Origin: Manis javanica
Taxonomy: Eukaryota; Chordata; Mammalia; Pholidota; Manidae
Length of the DNA stretch: 64,000 bases
Direction of reading: 5' to 3'
Assembly (NCBI RefSeq): GCF_040802235.1
Contig: NC_133159.1
Location: forward strand, 75,938,501 to 76,002,500
Shown here: in pieces, positions 10,751 to 22,851 of the stretch
Layout of the letters: each line of letters starts with the position of its first letter
Position numbering within the stretch: the first letter of the stretch is position 1
Translations under genes and position numbers: made by a program
The notes under the pieces: model-generated
The model's database searches: none
What the model saw: the letters and a program-made list of their open reading frames with translations, nothing else
What the model was told of the DNA's origin: nothing

Positions 10751-12707
10751 GTAAGTATTTAAACAAATTGTTTTAGAGATTTAAATGTCTGTTTCACACT
10801 CCATCTCCTACTCCAGTGTGCATGGTGCCCACTAGAGTGACAGAGCACACAGTCATCTGTGATGACCCTGAATGCACTAGAGGGGATGGACTCCTTTGAC
10901 TTCCTGTTTTCACGTTTACAGATTTAGCTCTCCCTACCCTTATATCTTTCACTTGAGTGTTAGAGGACAAATCAGCTTTTCCTCCAGATAGAAGACACTT
11001 TTCTCTCGTCTCTCTTATCCCTTCTTATTTTGAGGACTTTTGCTCAAATAGTGAATGTTTCTGTTTTTCAGTCTTTCCTTCTCTTTTGATTCCACCTCTG
11101 AAACCTATGCTCTTATCTTTAACAAAAACAAAACCCAACCAAACAAAAACAAAAAAATTCCAAAGGAACAAAAGAAAAAAAATAGACACTAGTTTCCCTA
11201 AAAACATCTGCTTCTCAGTTTAAACAACCAAACATCTTAAGCATAGTCATCACTACTCTCTGTCGCCTCACTTGTTATTTATTACTTCACCCACAGGAGA
11301 CAACTTTCTGCCACCTTTAGTCTACTGAGACTGCTCTCATGGAGGTTGCCAGTGCCAACTTCAGTTCTTTTGACTATCTATCTTCTGTAACAATTTTCAC
11401 TGATAACTCTATTTCAGTAAATCTGTTTTCTCCCTTGATTTCTATGGTATCTCAAGTCCTGATCTCTTTATTCCCTTGTCATTTTTCACTCTGCTTTTCT
11501 TTCTCTACCAGGGTTTTAGAAATTGGTATTTTCCAGTATTCTGTCATTAATCTCATTATCACCTCTCTTTATATTCCTTCTTGATGAATTCATTTACTTA
11601 CAGAGCTTAAATTAATATCTATATGTTGATTACTTATACATCTGTATCTCTAGCACAGATCTCCTGAACTCTAATCTCATATACATCCAACTGCCTTGTC
11701 ACCTGTCTGAAGCAGTCTCACAAAATGAACACACTCAAAATAAATATTCTCTCTTTGAGCATCTCCCACCCAATTAAAAAAAAATAAAACAAAAACTCAA
11801 CGAATAGCTTCTTACTCTTATCTGTGAAAGTGACTCCAACACCAAAGTCAGAAGTATGATGTTAATCCTAAATATTTTTACTTTACTCTCTCTCTGTAGC
11901 ATTGTGTCATAATGTTTGTCTTTCAAATATCCATCAAGTTTGTTTCTACACCTCCCCTTTAAATTTTGCATTTGCTCAAATCTTTGTTCTCTTGACAACG
12001 AAATATTTTCCTAATTAGTTTCCTTTGGTCTTTTTTATCTCTAATTCTACTTGGTTTCATTACTTCAGGGTTTTCCAGTGGCTCCCGCATTCCCTTCAGG
12101 GTGAAGTCCAGATTCCAAGGCATGGGACACAAAGCTCTCCATGTCTAGTCCCTGCTCTTTTTCTCTTTTGCCCCTTTATATTCTGTGCCCTAGCCATATT
12201 GATTACTTGGCAATTCCCAGAAGGTGCCATTTTCTTTGACATCTATGTCTTGCATATAGTTAAACCTTTACCTGCAGTAAACTTCAGTCACCATTTGAAG
12301 ATCCAACATTTATTTTGTTCCTTATGAGTTCAGTTTTAACATCTTTTCCCCATCCCTGCCCACCCACATTCATAATCATGGCAATTCTTATTTTACTGCA
12401 CAATCAACATTTGTTTTCGTTTGTATTACATTTTTTTGGGGTGAACTTACAGGCCTCAGAGCATAATTGTATAACTAATTAGGAAGTACAATGTAATTAC
12501 ATGTTTTAATTTTAATGTTGCCATGTATTTTAAATCTATATATGGAGATTTATGAGATGTAGTTAGAAACACTCAATGTACATACTCTGATCCTTTTTTT
12601 GGAAGAAAGGGTATAAATAATCATGGAAACAAAATAGTGGAAGTTTTATCAGAAATAAGATATGTAAATCATTACTTTTCTTACTAGTAAATGGATTTCT
12701 TCTGTAG
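10751..12707 (+). other. ZNF326: ZNF326 intron with L2
   Basis: 2.0-kb GT-AG intron, largely occupied by an L2-derived stretch. It includes an A/C-rich run near 11125-11185. Confidence 0.7.
11240..12345 (+). mobile_element. LINE-2 fragment, sense
   Basis: Follows L2 ORF2 order: 'gagactgctctcatggaggt' (near 11327), 'atatgttgattacttataca', 'catatacatccaactgcc' (11680s), then the L2 3' block 'ttccagtggctcccgcatt' and 'agggtgaagtccagattcc' (12070-12120). Frames are decayed. Confidence 0.75.
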
Positions 12708-12838
12708 GTGTTACTGCAGATGATCACATGATGAAAGTAGAAACTGTTCACTGTAGTGCTTGCGGTGTGTATATTCCTGCTTTACATAGTTCAGTTCAGC
12801 AGCACTTAAAATCTCCTGATCATATCAAAGGGAAGCAG
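12708..12838 (+). CDS. ZNF326: ZNF326 coding exon with AKAP95-type zinc finger 2
   Basis: 131-bp exon, acceptor tctgtag/g, donor gcag/gtaggt. It completes a split Gly codon and ends on a codon boundary. The frame reads [19 protein letters not shown] and contains the second finger: Cys codons at 12752 and 12761, His codons at 12803 and 12821, again C-x2-C and H-x5-H. All four zinc ligands are intact. It is spaced from finger 1 as in ZNF326/AKAP8-family proteins. Confidence 0.93.
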
Positions 12839-12964
12839 GTAGGTTTTGATCTATTGTAGTGAAGTCATTGAATTGTTCATCAGTCACTTATTGTCCTTTA
12901 AAGGCTGTTGTGCTGTCTACTTGTGTATGGTCCTGTTAATCTCATATGAGAACAACTGTAAAGA

Positions 12965-13220
12965 TACCTAGAGAGGCATTGTGGCATAGTGGTTAAGACT
13001 GTGGGCTAGAGTGAGAATTCCTGGGTTTGAAGCCTGGTTCAGTACATAATATAAGCAAGTAAATTAACTTTTGTCTGAGTTTCTTTATCTTTAAAATGGC
13101 ATGGATAATCATTCTACTCTTATGTGACTGCTTAAGGATTAGGTTAATTAAGTATAAAAGGCATTTAAAATAGTGCTTGGCACATAGTAAGCATTCAGGA
13201 AATCATAGCTGTTGTTAAAC
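12965..13220 (+). repeat. MIR SINE, nearly full length
   Basis: Sense MIR: the tRNA-like head 'gcattgtggcatagtggtta', then 'ctgggtttgaagcctggttc', 'gtctgagtttctttatcttt', and the tail 'gtgcttggcacatagtaagc'. Confidence 0.85.
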
Positions 13221-13925
13221 TGTTCTTTTTATTGTTCACATTTTTTTTAGGTTGGTACAGAATATGTTTAGGAGTGTGTGTGTGTGAGTGTGAGAACAAA
13301 AAAAGAAAGGAAAAATTTGATTATAACATTTTCTGATGTTTGGGAAAAGTAAATTAAAAACTAGCATTACCAGTGACTATCTATTATATTTTTGAGTAGA
13401 ATTTACTAAAAAATTCTAGGAAAATTTTTCTTTTTGATTTATGTTTTTCTGCTTCTGTATTGATTGGTTTTTTTAAGTCAAATTTACTTCAAATAAAAAA
13501 TGTTTATATTGTGAGAAATTGTTTGAAAGGCAAATTAAAAAATTAAATATTAAAGACTTAAGTGTTAAATATGGCATATCTATCTTAAATTCATATTTTC
13601 TGTTGAATGAATCGAATGAATCTCATTTAACTCAGACTTTTAGCCACTTCGAACACATAATCTTTTAAAAATCTTTGTCTTTTCTCTTTTATGATATTCT
13701 CTTGACACCTTTTGACAACTAAACATTCCATTTTATAACCTTTCCTGTTTTGTATGATACAGTCTTATGCCAGCTACAGTGCAGAGGAAGACTAATTACT
13801 CTGGCAATGTGAACAATTCTATTTTGATAGCATGAAAATGAATAGTTGGAGTAGTTGGGGCTGGGTTTCGTGGTTGTAGAGTAGAAAGGAGAGAGCAGTG
13901 TCTAGAAGACCTAGACTTACAGTAT

Positions 13926-14098
13926 TTGGTGATTGTTTTTTTTTTAAATTTAATTTTAATTTTTATTTATTTTATCTTATTTTATTTTTTTTTTAGGAGA
14001 GCAAGGTACAGGCTTTTATTTAGAGATACAGTGAAAGGACAGAGCTCCCGGCTCACGCCAGGAGTGGGGATAAGAGAGTCCCTTGGTGATTGTTTTTT
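13926..14098. repeat. 16-bp target-site duplication pair
   Basis: ttggtgattgtttttt occurs at 13926-13941 and 14083-14098 and exactly flanks the retroposon between them. Confidence 0.88.
13942..14082 (-). mobile_element. Short LTR-derived retroposon with poly-A tail
   Basis: On the - strand: about 85 bp of GC-richer body, then AATAAA (in 'ctaaataaaagcctg'), about 17 bases to a cleavage site at 'gctctcct', then a long A-rich tail interrupted by single T or G bases. AATAAAAGC near a 'ttgctctcc' end is typical of a retroviral LTR R region. I infer that a transcript polyadenylated inside an LTR was pasted in by L1 machinery, since perfect TSDs flank it. Confidence 0.65.
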
Positions 14099-14309
14099 AA
14101 TTGAAGCTAATCAACTTACTGCATCTTCGTTGTTTTAATCCATAGGTGATTTAGATTGTGTTCACAGTGGATGTTGCTTTATAGCTTAATATAGCAGAAA
14201 GCAAATAATTTAAATATCAGGATGTGAGCGTACAATGCCATTTCAATTAGGGAAATATTTTCATTGCATGGTTCTCAAATACCTCAGCTGTATATTCTAT
14301 TTTTCATAG

Positions 14310-14405
14310 GCTTATAAAGAACAAATAAAAAGAGAGAGTGTCTTGACTGCTACAAGCATTCTAAATAACCCAATAGTGAAGGCGCGATACGAACGTTTTG
14401 TTAAG
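14310..14405 (+). CDS. ZNF326: ZNF326 coding exon after zinc finger 2
   Basis: 96-bp exon (32 codons, phase 0 at both ends), acceptor tttcatag/g, donor ttaag/gtaaga. The product starts [17 protein letters not shown] and ends KARYERFVK, a helical, basic segment typical of the AKAP95 domain tail. Because both ends are phase 0, skipping it would keep the frame. The following intron is the 12.2-kb one carrying the big antisense insertion. Confidence 0.92.
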
Positions 14406-15644
14406 GTAAGATTTTTGGGCAAACTTTTTAGGCTACATTGTAATATTTTTATAATTAAATGGTGACATAGTAATTGTGATATTTAAGGATAGTACACCAT
14501 CAGGAAGAATTCTACTTAATATCTTGCATATAGGTAAACATCGTTTTTCCTAATTGTTGGGATTGGTGGTCAGAGGGAGCAATAAACCATTCCTCTCATC
14601 TGCTTTCTAGCTCAGTATGATTTGAGAGATACACAGGAGTCTGATAGGAGATCAAAATGTTAGCTTCTTGATTTTTAAGAAAAGGATGACTTGGAAGATA
14701 TGTTTTAGGTGTGTAATTACTGTGGACCTTAATATTTCACTCCTACATTAAGGTAGACTTACACACACCCCCACCCCGCCAACGTGTTACTGGTTCAGCT
14801 GGACAGCAGCAGGTTTCCTTTGGTTTTCCACACGGCATAGAACAGACTGGAATGTATTCTTCCTGTTGCTAGAAAAACCCTGAAGAGGAGATCCCAAAGG
14901 GATTGAGTTGTGAATGCCCATTTTCATCCAAGCATACTAATTGCATAAGTCATTCTTCTTCCTTGGATAAAAGTTAGATGGAAGGCGGGAGATCAGACAT
15001 GTGCTTCAGAAAAAGCTCCCTCATGGAATTAGGAAGCCAGGAGCAAGGAGGATTGCTCCTACTATCAGGAAACTCAGATGTGGACAATTTAGGTATACCT
15101 GGCTCACGTTTCTTTCTCATAACTTTTGCCATGTTATTGGGGTAGTACATCTTTACATAAAATTCTTTTTTGTGTATTAAGAACACTTCATGTACAAACA
15201 ACAACGTAGGAAATTAATAGAAGTTTTAAGAAGTAAGTTTTTGAGTCTTTATAAAATAATCCTTCATTAAAGTCATCCTAGATTGAAAAGAGCTGTTATG
15301 TTGAAGATTTACAAAAGTCTGTTATTTACATTAGTAACAAATATTTATATTATAGATTAGAGAAGTTTTGTTCATTTTGGCTGTTTTGATTAACAGGTAC
15401 CCTGTGATGAAGACTAATACATACTTAATGGTCATTAACTCATTCCACAATCAACTGACTTCCAAGCTGAATAAATCTCATTTCTTTGTTCCTTGTTGCT
15501 GAGGGGCCTATTTTCTGATTTGCTGTACTTGTCACTATTGACTATATTCTTGACACAATTTTTTAAAATCGAATGCAACCCTAATTGAAAATTAATTTTA
15601 TGGGAGATAGGACATCAGAAAGATGAGAGCATCAGCTAAATTTG
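14406..15644 (+). other. ZNF326: ZNF326 intron, 5' part
   Basis: AT-rich intron between the donor and the composite insertion. No exon, RNA gene or clear repeat recognised. Confidence 0.5.
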
Positions 15645-15657
15645 GAAAAACTAGGTT
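15645..15657. repeat. Target-site duplication, left copy
   Basis: gaaaaactaggtt, identical to 23656-23668. The two copies bracket the whole 8.0-kb insertion. Confidence 0.88.
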
Positions 15658-15702
15658 ATTTTTTTTACGTTTATAATACTTCTATAATATTTTTTTTTTT
15701 TT

Positions 15703-16019
15703 GAGAAGGCATCTCTCATATTTATTGATCAAATGGTTGTTAAGAACAATAAAATTCTGTATAGGGGACTCAATGCACAATCATTAATCAACCCCAAGCC
15801 TAATTCTCAACAGTCTCCAATCTTCTGAAGCATAATGAACAAGTTCTTACATGGTGAACAAGTTCTTACATAGTGAATAAGTTCTTACATGGTGAAGAGT
15901 GCCAGGGCAGTCATATCACAGAAACTTTTGGTTTGATCACGCATCATGAACTATAAACAATCAGGTCAAATATGATTATTCGTTTGATTTTTATACTTGA
16001 TTTATATGTGAATCCCACA
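15703..16019 (-). mobile_element. Retroviral 3' LTR, U3-R only
   Basis: On the - strand the LTR opens with TGTGGGATTCACATATAA directly after a polypurine tract (aataagggagaaa, 16020-16032). It has a TATA-like TATAAAAATC near 15988-15996, three tandem 19-bp repeats (15837-15893), and AATAAA at 15721-15726 shortly before the poly-A. U5 is absent, as expected for a copy made from a polyadenylated transcript. The sequence between here and the env stop shows no gene. Confidence 0.75.
15837..15893. repeat. Three 19-bp tandem repeats in the LTR U3
   Basis: gaacaagttcttacatggt occurs three times in a row with single-base changes. Such arrays in U3 are often enhancer units; here that is inference. 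Confidence 0.8.
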
Positions 16020-16649
16020 TTTCTCCCTTATTAATTATTATTATTATTTTTAATAAAATGCTGAAGTGGCAAGTAGATGCAAGATAAAGGTAGAAAACAT
16101 AATTTAGTGCTGTAAGAGAGCAAATGTAGATGATCAGGTGTGTGCCTATAGACTAAGTATTAATCCAAGCTAGACAAGGGCAATGAAACATCCATGGATG
16201 CAGAAGATTTCTCTCAAAACAGAGGGGGTGAGGTTCTAAGCCTCACCTCTGTTGATCCCCAGTTTCTCACCTGATGGCCCCCCTGCGACTGTGCCTGTCT
16301 TAGGTTGTTCCTCCCTTGAGGAATCTTACCCGTCTCTGGCTAACCAGTCATCTTCCGGGGCCATACAGGGAAATGTAAAGTTGGTAAGTGAGAGAGAAGC
16401 CTTATTGTTTGAAAAGGTTAGCATTTTACTTCTTTGCATATTTATGCCCTGTGGCTTCTATGCCCAGCATTTGTCTTGAGGTATCTTTACCACTTGGAAG
16501 AATTATGATACTCGGTAATTTTGAAATGAGGCACGAATTCTACTAAAGGGTTGTAATTAGGAAGGAAGAAGAAAAGCTATAGAAGTAGCAGATGGAAGAA
16601 AACATGGGAAGATTGATTATTTCTTTGACATATCTTCTTGTAGAGTAAC

Positions 16650-17060
16650 TTAAGCATGTATAGGTTTTAAACTACTAATTAAATTGCGTACACACATTAA
16701 CATAATAGGTATACAGCTACATAAAAAAAGCAGACCTACAATTACCAGCCATCTCCAGTGAAACCAAGAAAACCAGTTAGGCACTTTAGGCATTTGTGAA
16801 AACTTATCTATGATATGGTAGATATTGTCTAACTGAACTTGAACAGTCTGAGAGAAATCAGACAAATTAAAACAACCCATTCCTGGGGACTGTTCACATC
16901 CCATAGGTTCTTTTAACAGTAGATAGTCTGTAGTCTCAAGATTTTGGAGCGCTGCAACTTGCACTTCTCTTAATTCTTGGTTGAGTTCCAACAGTATAGA
17001 TCCAGTCAGATTTGTTGTTTTACTGTATGCACAGGCCAGCTTAGATATCTCCTTCTTCAT
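16650..17060 (-). pseudogene. Endogenous retrovirus env transmembrane remnant, open frame of 136 codons
   Basis: The open frame shows features of a retroviral transmembrane (TM) subunit: an N-terminal helical, heptad-like region (about residues 15-50) with a 'QNLETTDYLLL' motif resembling the TM immunosuppressive/loop region; two Cys (55 and 63) forming a possible disulphide loop; a Trp-rich membrane-proximal segment (95-104); a membrane-spanning segment (about 104-124); and a short tail. The frame continues upstream of the Met into a hydrophobic Ala/Val/Pro-rich stretch that could be a fusion-peptide remnant. The surface subunit is missing: further upstream (about 17200-17330) there is only a short integrase-C-terminus-like piece. 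The copy is incomplete and no function is assumed. Confidence 0.65.
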
Positions 17061-17857
17061 TTCAATGGCAAGTCCAGGAACTGGTGGGATGACTGCAGCT
17101 ACAACTGCAGCAGCGCCAGGATCTTTGTTGAAGTTTTTTGATGATCATCTTCTGGAATGACACTTGCAGAGTATGTTGATGTAGGAAGTTCTTCTTCATA
17201 TCATATCTTAATTCGTTTTCTGGGTAGCCAAATTAGGCTTTGATCCTCTGTATAAACACAAACAAACACTTTGCCCACACGTTGATATGACCTTTCTACC
17301 ATTTGGAAGAACTTATGGGAGATCACCACACAGGAACTGCTTTTTTCTCTTTTTTTAAAGAGAAAGGAATATTATCAGAAAAATGTACTTCCATAGCTGA
17401 TCATCTGACACCCTTTAAATAATCAAAATTAAAGATATGTAAAGCATGCATTAATCTTTGATTTGCTGTTAGTTTTATCCTATCAGGGAGTAATCCCCCT
17501 TTTCTTTCTCTCTCTTTTTTTTTTTTGATATCATGAATCTACAATTACATGAAGAATATTATGTTTACTAGGCTCTCCCCTATACCAGGTCCCCCCCACA
17601 AACCCCATTACAGTCACTGTCCATTAGCATAGCAAATGTTGTACAATCACTACTTGTCTTCTTTGTGTTGTACAGCCCTCCTCTTTCTCCCACCCCCCCA
17701 TTATGCATGCTAATCATAATACCCCCTTTCTTCTCCCCCTCCTTATGCCTCCCTACCCACCCATCCTCCCCAGTCCCTTTCCCTTTGGTACCTGTTAGTC
17801 CATTCGTGGGTTCTGTGATTCTGCTGCTGTTTTGTTCCTTCAGTTTTTCCTTTGTTC

Positions 17858-20800
17858 TTATACTCCACAGATGAGTGAAATCATTTGGTGTTTCTCTTTC
17901 TCCGCTTGACTTTTTTCACTGAGCACAATACCCTCTAGCTCCATCCATGTTGTTGCAAATGGTAGGATTTGTTTTCTTCTTATGGCTGAATAATATTCCA
18001 TTGTGTATATGTCCCACCTCTTCTTTATCCATTCATCTACTGATGGACACTTAGGTTGCTTCCAATTCTTGGCTATTGTAAATAGTGCTGCGATAAACAT
18101 AGGGGTGCATCGGTCTTTTTCAAACTTGAGTGCTGCTTTCTTAGGGTAAATTCCTAGGAGTAGAATTCCTGGGTCAAATGGTAAGTCTATTTTGAGCATT
18201 TTGAGGAGCCTCCATACTGCTTTCCACAATGGTTGAACTAATTTACATTCCTATCAGCAGTGTAGGAGGGTTCCCCTTTCTCCACAACCTTGCCAACATT
18301 TGTTGTTGTTTGTCTTTTGGATGGTAGCCATCCTTACTGGTGTGAGGTGATACCTCATTGTGGTTTTAATTTGCATTTCTCTGATCATTAGCGATGTGGA
18401 GCATCTTTTCATGTGTCTGTTGGCCATCTGTATTTCTTTTTTAGAGAACTGTCTGTTCAGTTCCTCTGCCCATTTTTTAATTGGATTTGTTTTTTGTTGA
18501 GGTGGGTGAGCTCTTTATATATTTTGGATGTCAAGCCTTTATCGGATCTGTCATTTACAAATATATTCTCCCATATTGTAGGGTGCCTTGTTGTTCTATT
18601 GTTGGTGTCTTTTGCTGTATAGAAGCTTTTCAGCTTAATATAGTCCCACTTGTTCATTTTTGCTGTTGTTTTCCTTGCCCGGGGAGATATGTTCAAGAAG
18701 AGGTCACTCATGTTTATGTCTAAGAGGTTTTTGCTTATGTTTTTTTCCAAGAGTTAATGGTTTCATGACTTATATACAGGTCTTTGATCCATTTTGAGTT
18801 TACTTTTGTATATGGGGTTAGACAATGGTCCAGTTTCATTTTCCTACATGTAGCTGTCCAGTTTTGCCAGCACCATCTGTTGAAGAGACTGTCATTTCGC
18901 CATTGTATGTCCATGGCTCCTTTATCAAATATTAATTGACCATATATGTTTGGGTTAATGTCTGGAGTCTCTGATCTGTTCCACTGGTCTGTGGCTCTGT
19001 TCTTGTGCCAGTACCAAATTGTCTTGATTACTGTGGCTTTGTAGTAGAGCTTGAAGTTGGGGAGTGAGATCCCTGCCACTTTATTCTTCTTTCTCAGGAA
19101 TGCTTTGGCTATTCGGGGTCTTTGGTGTTTCCATATGAATTTTTGAACTATTTGTTCCAGTTCGTTGAAGAATGTTGTTGGTAATTTGATAGGGATTGCA
19201 TCAAATCTGTATATTGCTTTGGGCAGGATGGCCATTTTGACGATATTAATTCTTCCTAGCTCTGAGCATGGGATGAGTTTCCATTTGTTAGTGTCCCCTT
19301 TAATTTCTCTTAAGAGTGACTTGTAATTTTCAGGGTATAGGTCTTTCACTTCTTTGGTTAGGTTTATTCCTAGGTATTTTATTCTTTTTGATGCAATTGT
19401 GAATGGAATTGTTTTCCTGATTTCTCTTTCTATTGGTTCATTGTTAGTGTATAGGAAAGCTACAGATTTCTGTGTGTTAATTTTGTATCCTGCAACTTTG
19501 CTGTATTCCGATATCAGTTCTAGTAGTTTTGGAGTGGAGACTTTAGGGTTTTTTATGTACAATATCATATCATCTGCAAATAGTGACAGTTTAACTTCTT
19601 TACCAATCTGGATTCCTTGTATTTCTTTGTTTTGTCTGATTGCTGTGGCTAGGACCTCCAGTACTATGTGAAGTAACAGTGCGGAGAGTGAGCATCCCTG
19701 TCTTGTTCCCGATGTCAGAGGAAAAGCTTTCAGCTTCTTGCTGTTCAGTATAATGTTGGCTGTGGGTTTATCACATATGGCCTTTATTATGTTGGGGTAC
19801 TTGCCCTCTATTCCCATTTTGCTGAGAGTTTTTATCATAAATGGATGTTGAATTTTGTCAAATGCTTTTTCAGCATCTATGGAGATGATCATGTGGTTTT
19901 TGTCCTTCTTTTTGTTGATGTGGTGGATGATGTTGATGGATTTTCTAATGTACCATCCTTGCATCCCTGGGATGAATCCCACTTGGTCATGGTATGTGAT
20001 CCTTTTGATATATTTTTGAATTCTGTTTGCTAATATTTTTTTGAGTATTTTTACATCTACATTCATCAGGGATATTGATCTGTAATTTTCTTTTTTGGTG
20101 GGGTCTCTGCCTGCTTTTGGTATTAGGGTGCTGTTGGCTTCATAGAATGAGTTTGGGAGTATTCCCTCCTCTTCTATTTTGTGGAAAACTTTAAAGAGAA
20201 TGGGTATTATGTCTTCTCTGTGTGTCTGATAAAATTCCGAGGTAAATCCGTCTGGCCTCGGGGTTTTGTTCTTGGGTAGTTTTTTGATTACCATTTCAAT
20301 TGCTTTGCTTGAAATTGATTTGTTTAACTTTTGTGTTTCTTCCTTGGTCAGTCTTGGAAGGTTGTATTTTTCTAGGAAGTTGTCCATTTCTTCTAAGTTT
20401 TTCCAGCTTGTTAGCATATAGGTTTTCATAGTTGTCTTTAATAATTCTTTGTATTTCTGTTGAGTCTGTCGTGGTTTTTCCGTTCTCATTTCTGATACCG
20501 TTGATGTGTGTTGATTCTCTTTTTCTCTTAATAAGTTTGGGTAGAGGCTTATGTATTTTGTTTATTTTCTCAAAGAACCAGCTCTTGGTTTCATTGATTT
20601 TTTCTATTGTTTTATTCTTCTCAATTTTGTTTATTTCTTCTCTGATCTTTATTATGTCCCTCCTTCTGCTGACTTTAGGCCTCATTTGTTCTTCTTTTTC
20701 CAGTTTTGATAATTGTGATGTTAGACTATTCATTTGGGATTGTTCTTTCTTCTTTAAGTGTGCCTGGATCGCTATATACTTTCCTCTTAAGACTGCTTTC

Positions 20801-21690
20801 GCTGCGTTCCACAGAAGTTGGGGCTTTGTGTTGTTATTGTCATTTGTTTCCATATATTGCTTGATCTCTATTTTAATTTATTCATTGATCCATTGATTAT
20901 TTAGGAGCATGTTGTTAAGCCTCCATGTGTTTGTGAGCCTTTTTGTTTTCTTTGCAGAATTTATTTGTAGTTTTATACCTTTGTGGTCTGAAAAGTTGGT
21001 TGGTAGAATTTCAATATTTTAATTTACTGAGGCTCTTTTTGTGAGCTAGTATGTGGTCTGTTCTGGAGAATGTTCCATGTGCACTTGAGAAGAATGTATA
21101 TCCTGTTGCTTTTGAATGTAGAGTTCTATAGATGTCTGTTAGGTCCATCTGTTCTAGTGTGTTGTTCAGTGCCTCCGTGTCCTTACTTATTTTCTGCCCA
21201 GTGGATCTATCCTTTGGGGTGAGTGGTGTGTAGGAGTCTCCTAAAATGAATGCATTGCATTCTATTTCCCCCTTTAGTTCTGTTAGTATTTGTTTCACAT
21301 ATGCTGGTGCTCCTGTGTTGGGTGCATATATATTTAGAATGATTATATCCTCTTGTTGGACTGAGCCCTTTATCATTATGTAATGTACTTCTTTATCTCT
21401 TGTTACTTTCTTTGTTTTGAAGTCTGTTTTGTTAGATATTAGTACTGCAACCCCTGCTTTCTCTCTCTGTTTGCCTGAAATATGTTTTTTCATCCCTTGA
21501 CTTTTAGTCTGTGCATGTCTTTGGGTTTGAGGTGAGTTTCTTGTAAGCAGCATATAGATGGGTCTTGCCTTTTTATCCATTCTATTACTCTGTGTCTTTT
21601 GATTGGTGCATTCAGTCCATTTACATTTATGGTGAGTATAGAAAGATATGTACTTATTGCCATTGCAGGCTTTAGATTTGTGGTTACCAA
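17858..21690 (-). pseudogene. L1 ORF2 (endonuclease-reverse transcriptase), frameshifted
   Basis: About 1,277 codons from the N-terminal MAISTYLSILTINVNGLN (Met at about 21663) to the C-terminal ISLICGV, the expected span of L1 ORF2p. It is broken into at least five frames, with switches near 21.5, 20.9, 20.4, 18.7 and 18.3 kb. The endonuclease N-terminus (NVNGLN, LQETH) is recognisable. The conserved GDFNTPL block reads GDSYTPL at 21221-21241, changing the catalytic Asn. The reverse transcriptase is one 584-codon frame (18735-20489) with an intact FADD motif (19569-19580). The C-terminal Cys region survives only in pieces. Confidence 0.9.
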
Positions 21691-21932
21691 AGGTTCAAGG
21701 TTAGCCTCTTTAGTATCTTACTGCCTAACTTAGGTCACTTATTGAGCTGTTATATATAGTCTCTGGAGATTCTTTTCTTCTCTCCCTTCTTATTCCTCCT
21801 CCTCCATTCCTTATATGTTGGTTGTTTTATTCTGTGCTCTTTCGTGTTTCCTTTAACTGCTTTTAGTGGGTAGTTGATTTTATTTTTTGCCTTTAGTTAG
21901 TATTTGGTTGGTCTGCTTTCTTTGCTGTGATT

Positions 21933-22851
21933 TTATTTTCTCTGTTGACATCTGTTCAGTCTTAGGAGTGCTCCCGTCTGGAGTAGTCCCTCTAAAATAC
22001 CCTGTAGAGGTGGTTTGTGGGAAGCAAATTCCCTCACCTTTTGCTTGTCTGGGAATTGTTTAATCCCGCCTTCATATTTAAATGATAATAGTGCTGGATA
22101 CAGTATCCTTGGTTCAAGGCCTTTCTGTTTCATTGCATTAAATATATCATGCCATTCTCTTCTGGCCTGTAGGGTTTCTGTTGAGAAGTCTGATGATAGC
22201 CTGATGGGTTTTCCTTTATAGGTGACCTTTTCCTCTCTAGCTGCCTTTAAAACTCTTTCCTTGTCCTTGATCTTTGCCATTTTAATTAGTATGTGTCTTG
22301 GTGTTGTCCTCCTTGGGTCCTTTCTGTTGGGAGTTCTGTGTATTTCCGTGGTCTGTTCGATTATTTCCTCCCCCAGTTTGGGAAGTTTCAGCAATTATTT
22401 CTTCAAAGACAGTTTCTATCCCTTTTTCTCTCTCTTCTTCTGGTACCCCTATAATACGGATATTTTTCCTTTTGGATTGGTCACACAGTTGTCTTAATAT
22501 TGTTTCATTCCTGGAGATCCTTTTATCTCTCTCTGTGTCAACTTCTATGCATTCCTGTTCTCTGGTTTCTATTCCATCCATGGCCTCTTGCATCTCATCC
22601 ATTCTGCTTATAAATCCTTCCAGAGTCTGTTTCACTTCTGTAATCTCCCTCTGGACATGTGTAATCTTCCTCTGGGCATCTGTAATCTCCCTCCGGACCT
22701 CATCCCTTAGCTCTTGTATATTTCTGTGCATCTCCATCAGCATGTTTATGATTTTTATTTTGAATTCTTTTTCAGGAAGACTGGTTAGGTCTGTCTCCTT
22801 CTCAGGTGTTGACTCTGTTATCTTGGTCTGCCTGAAATTTTGCCTTTTCAT
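21933..22851 (-). pseudogene. L1 ORF1 (RNA-binding trimer protein), one frameshift
   Basis: Starts at an ATG (22849-22851) reading MKRQNFRQTKITESTPEK and ends at 21933, about 306 codons. The first part has a coiled coil with heptads (EMHRNIQELRDEVRREITD region). The RRM/C-terminal part includes RIIGVPEEE and, after a frame change near 22390, RRTTPRHILIKMAKIKDKER. One shift separates the two halves. Confidence 0.9.

Noticed and set aside
15837..15893. CRISPR-like short repeats
   Set aside because: Tandem units without spacers inside a retroviral LTR in a mammalian genome.
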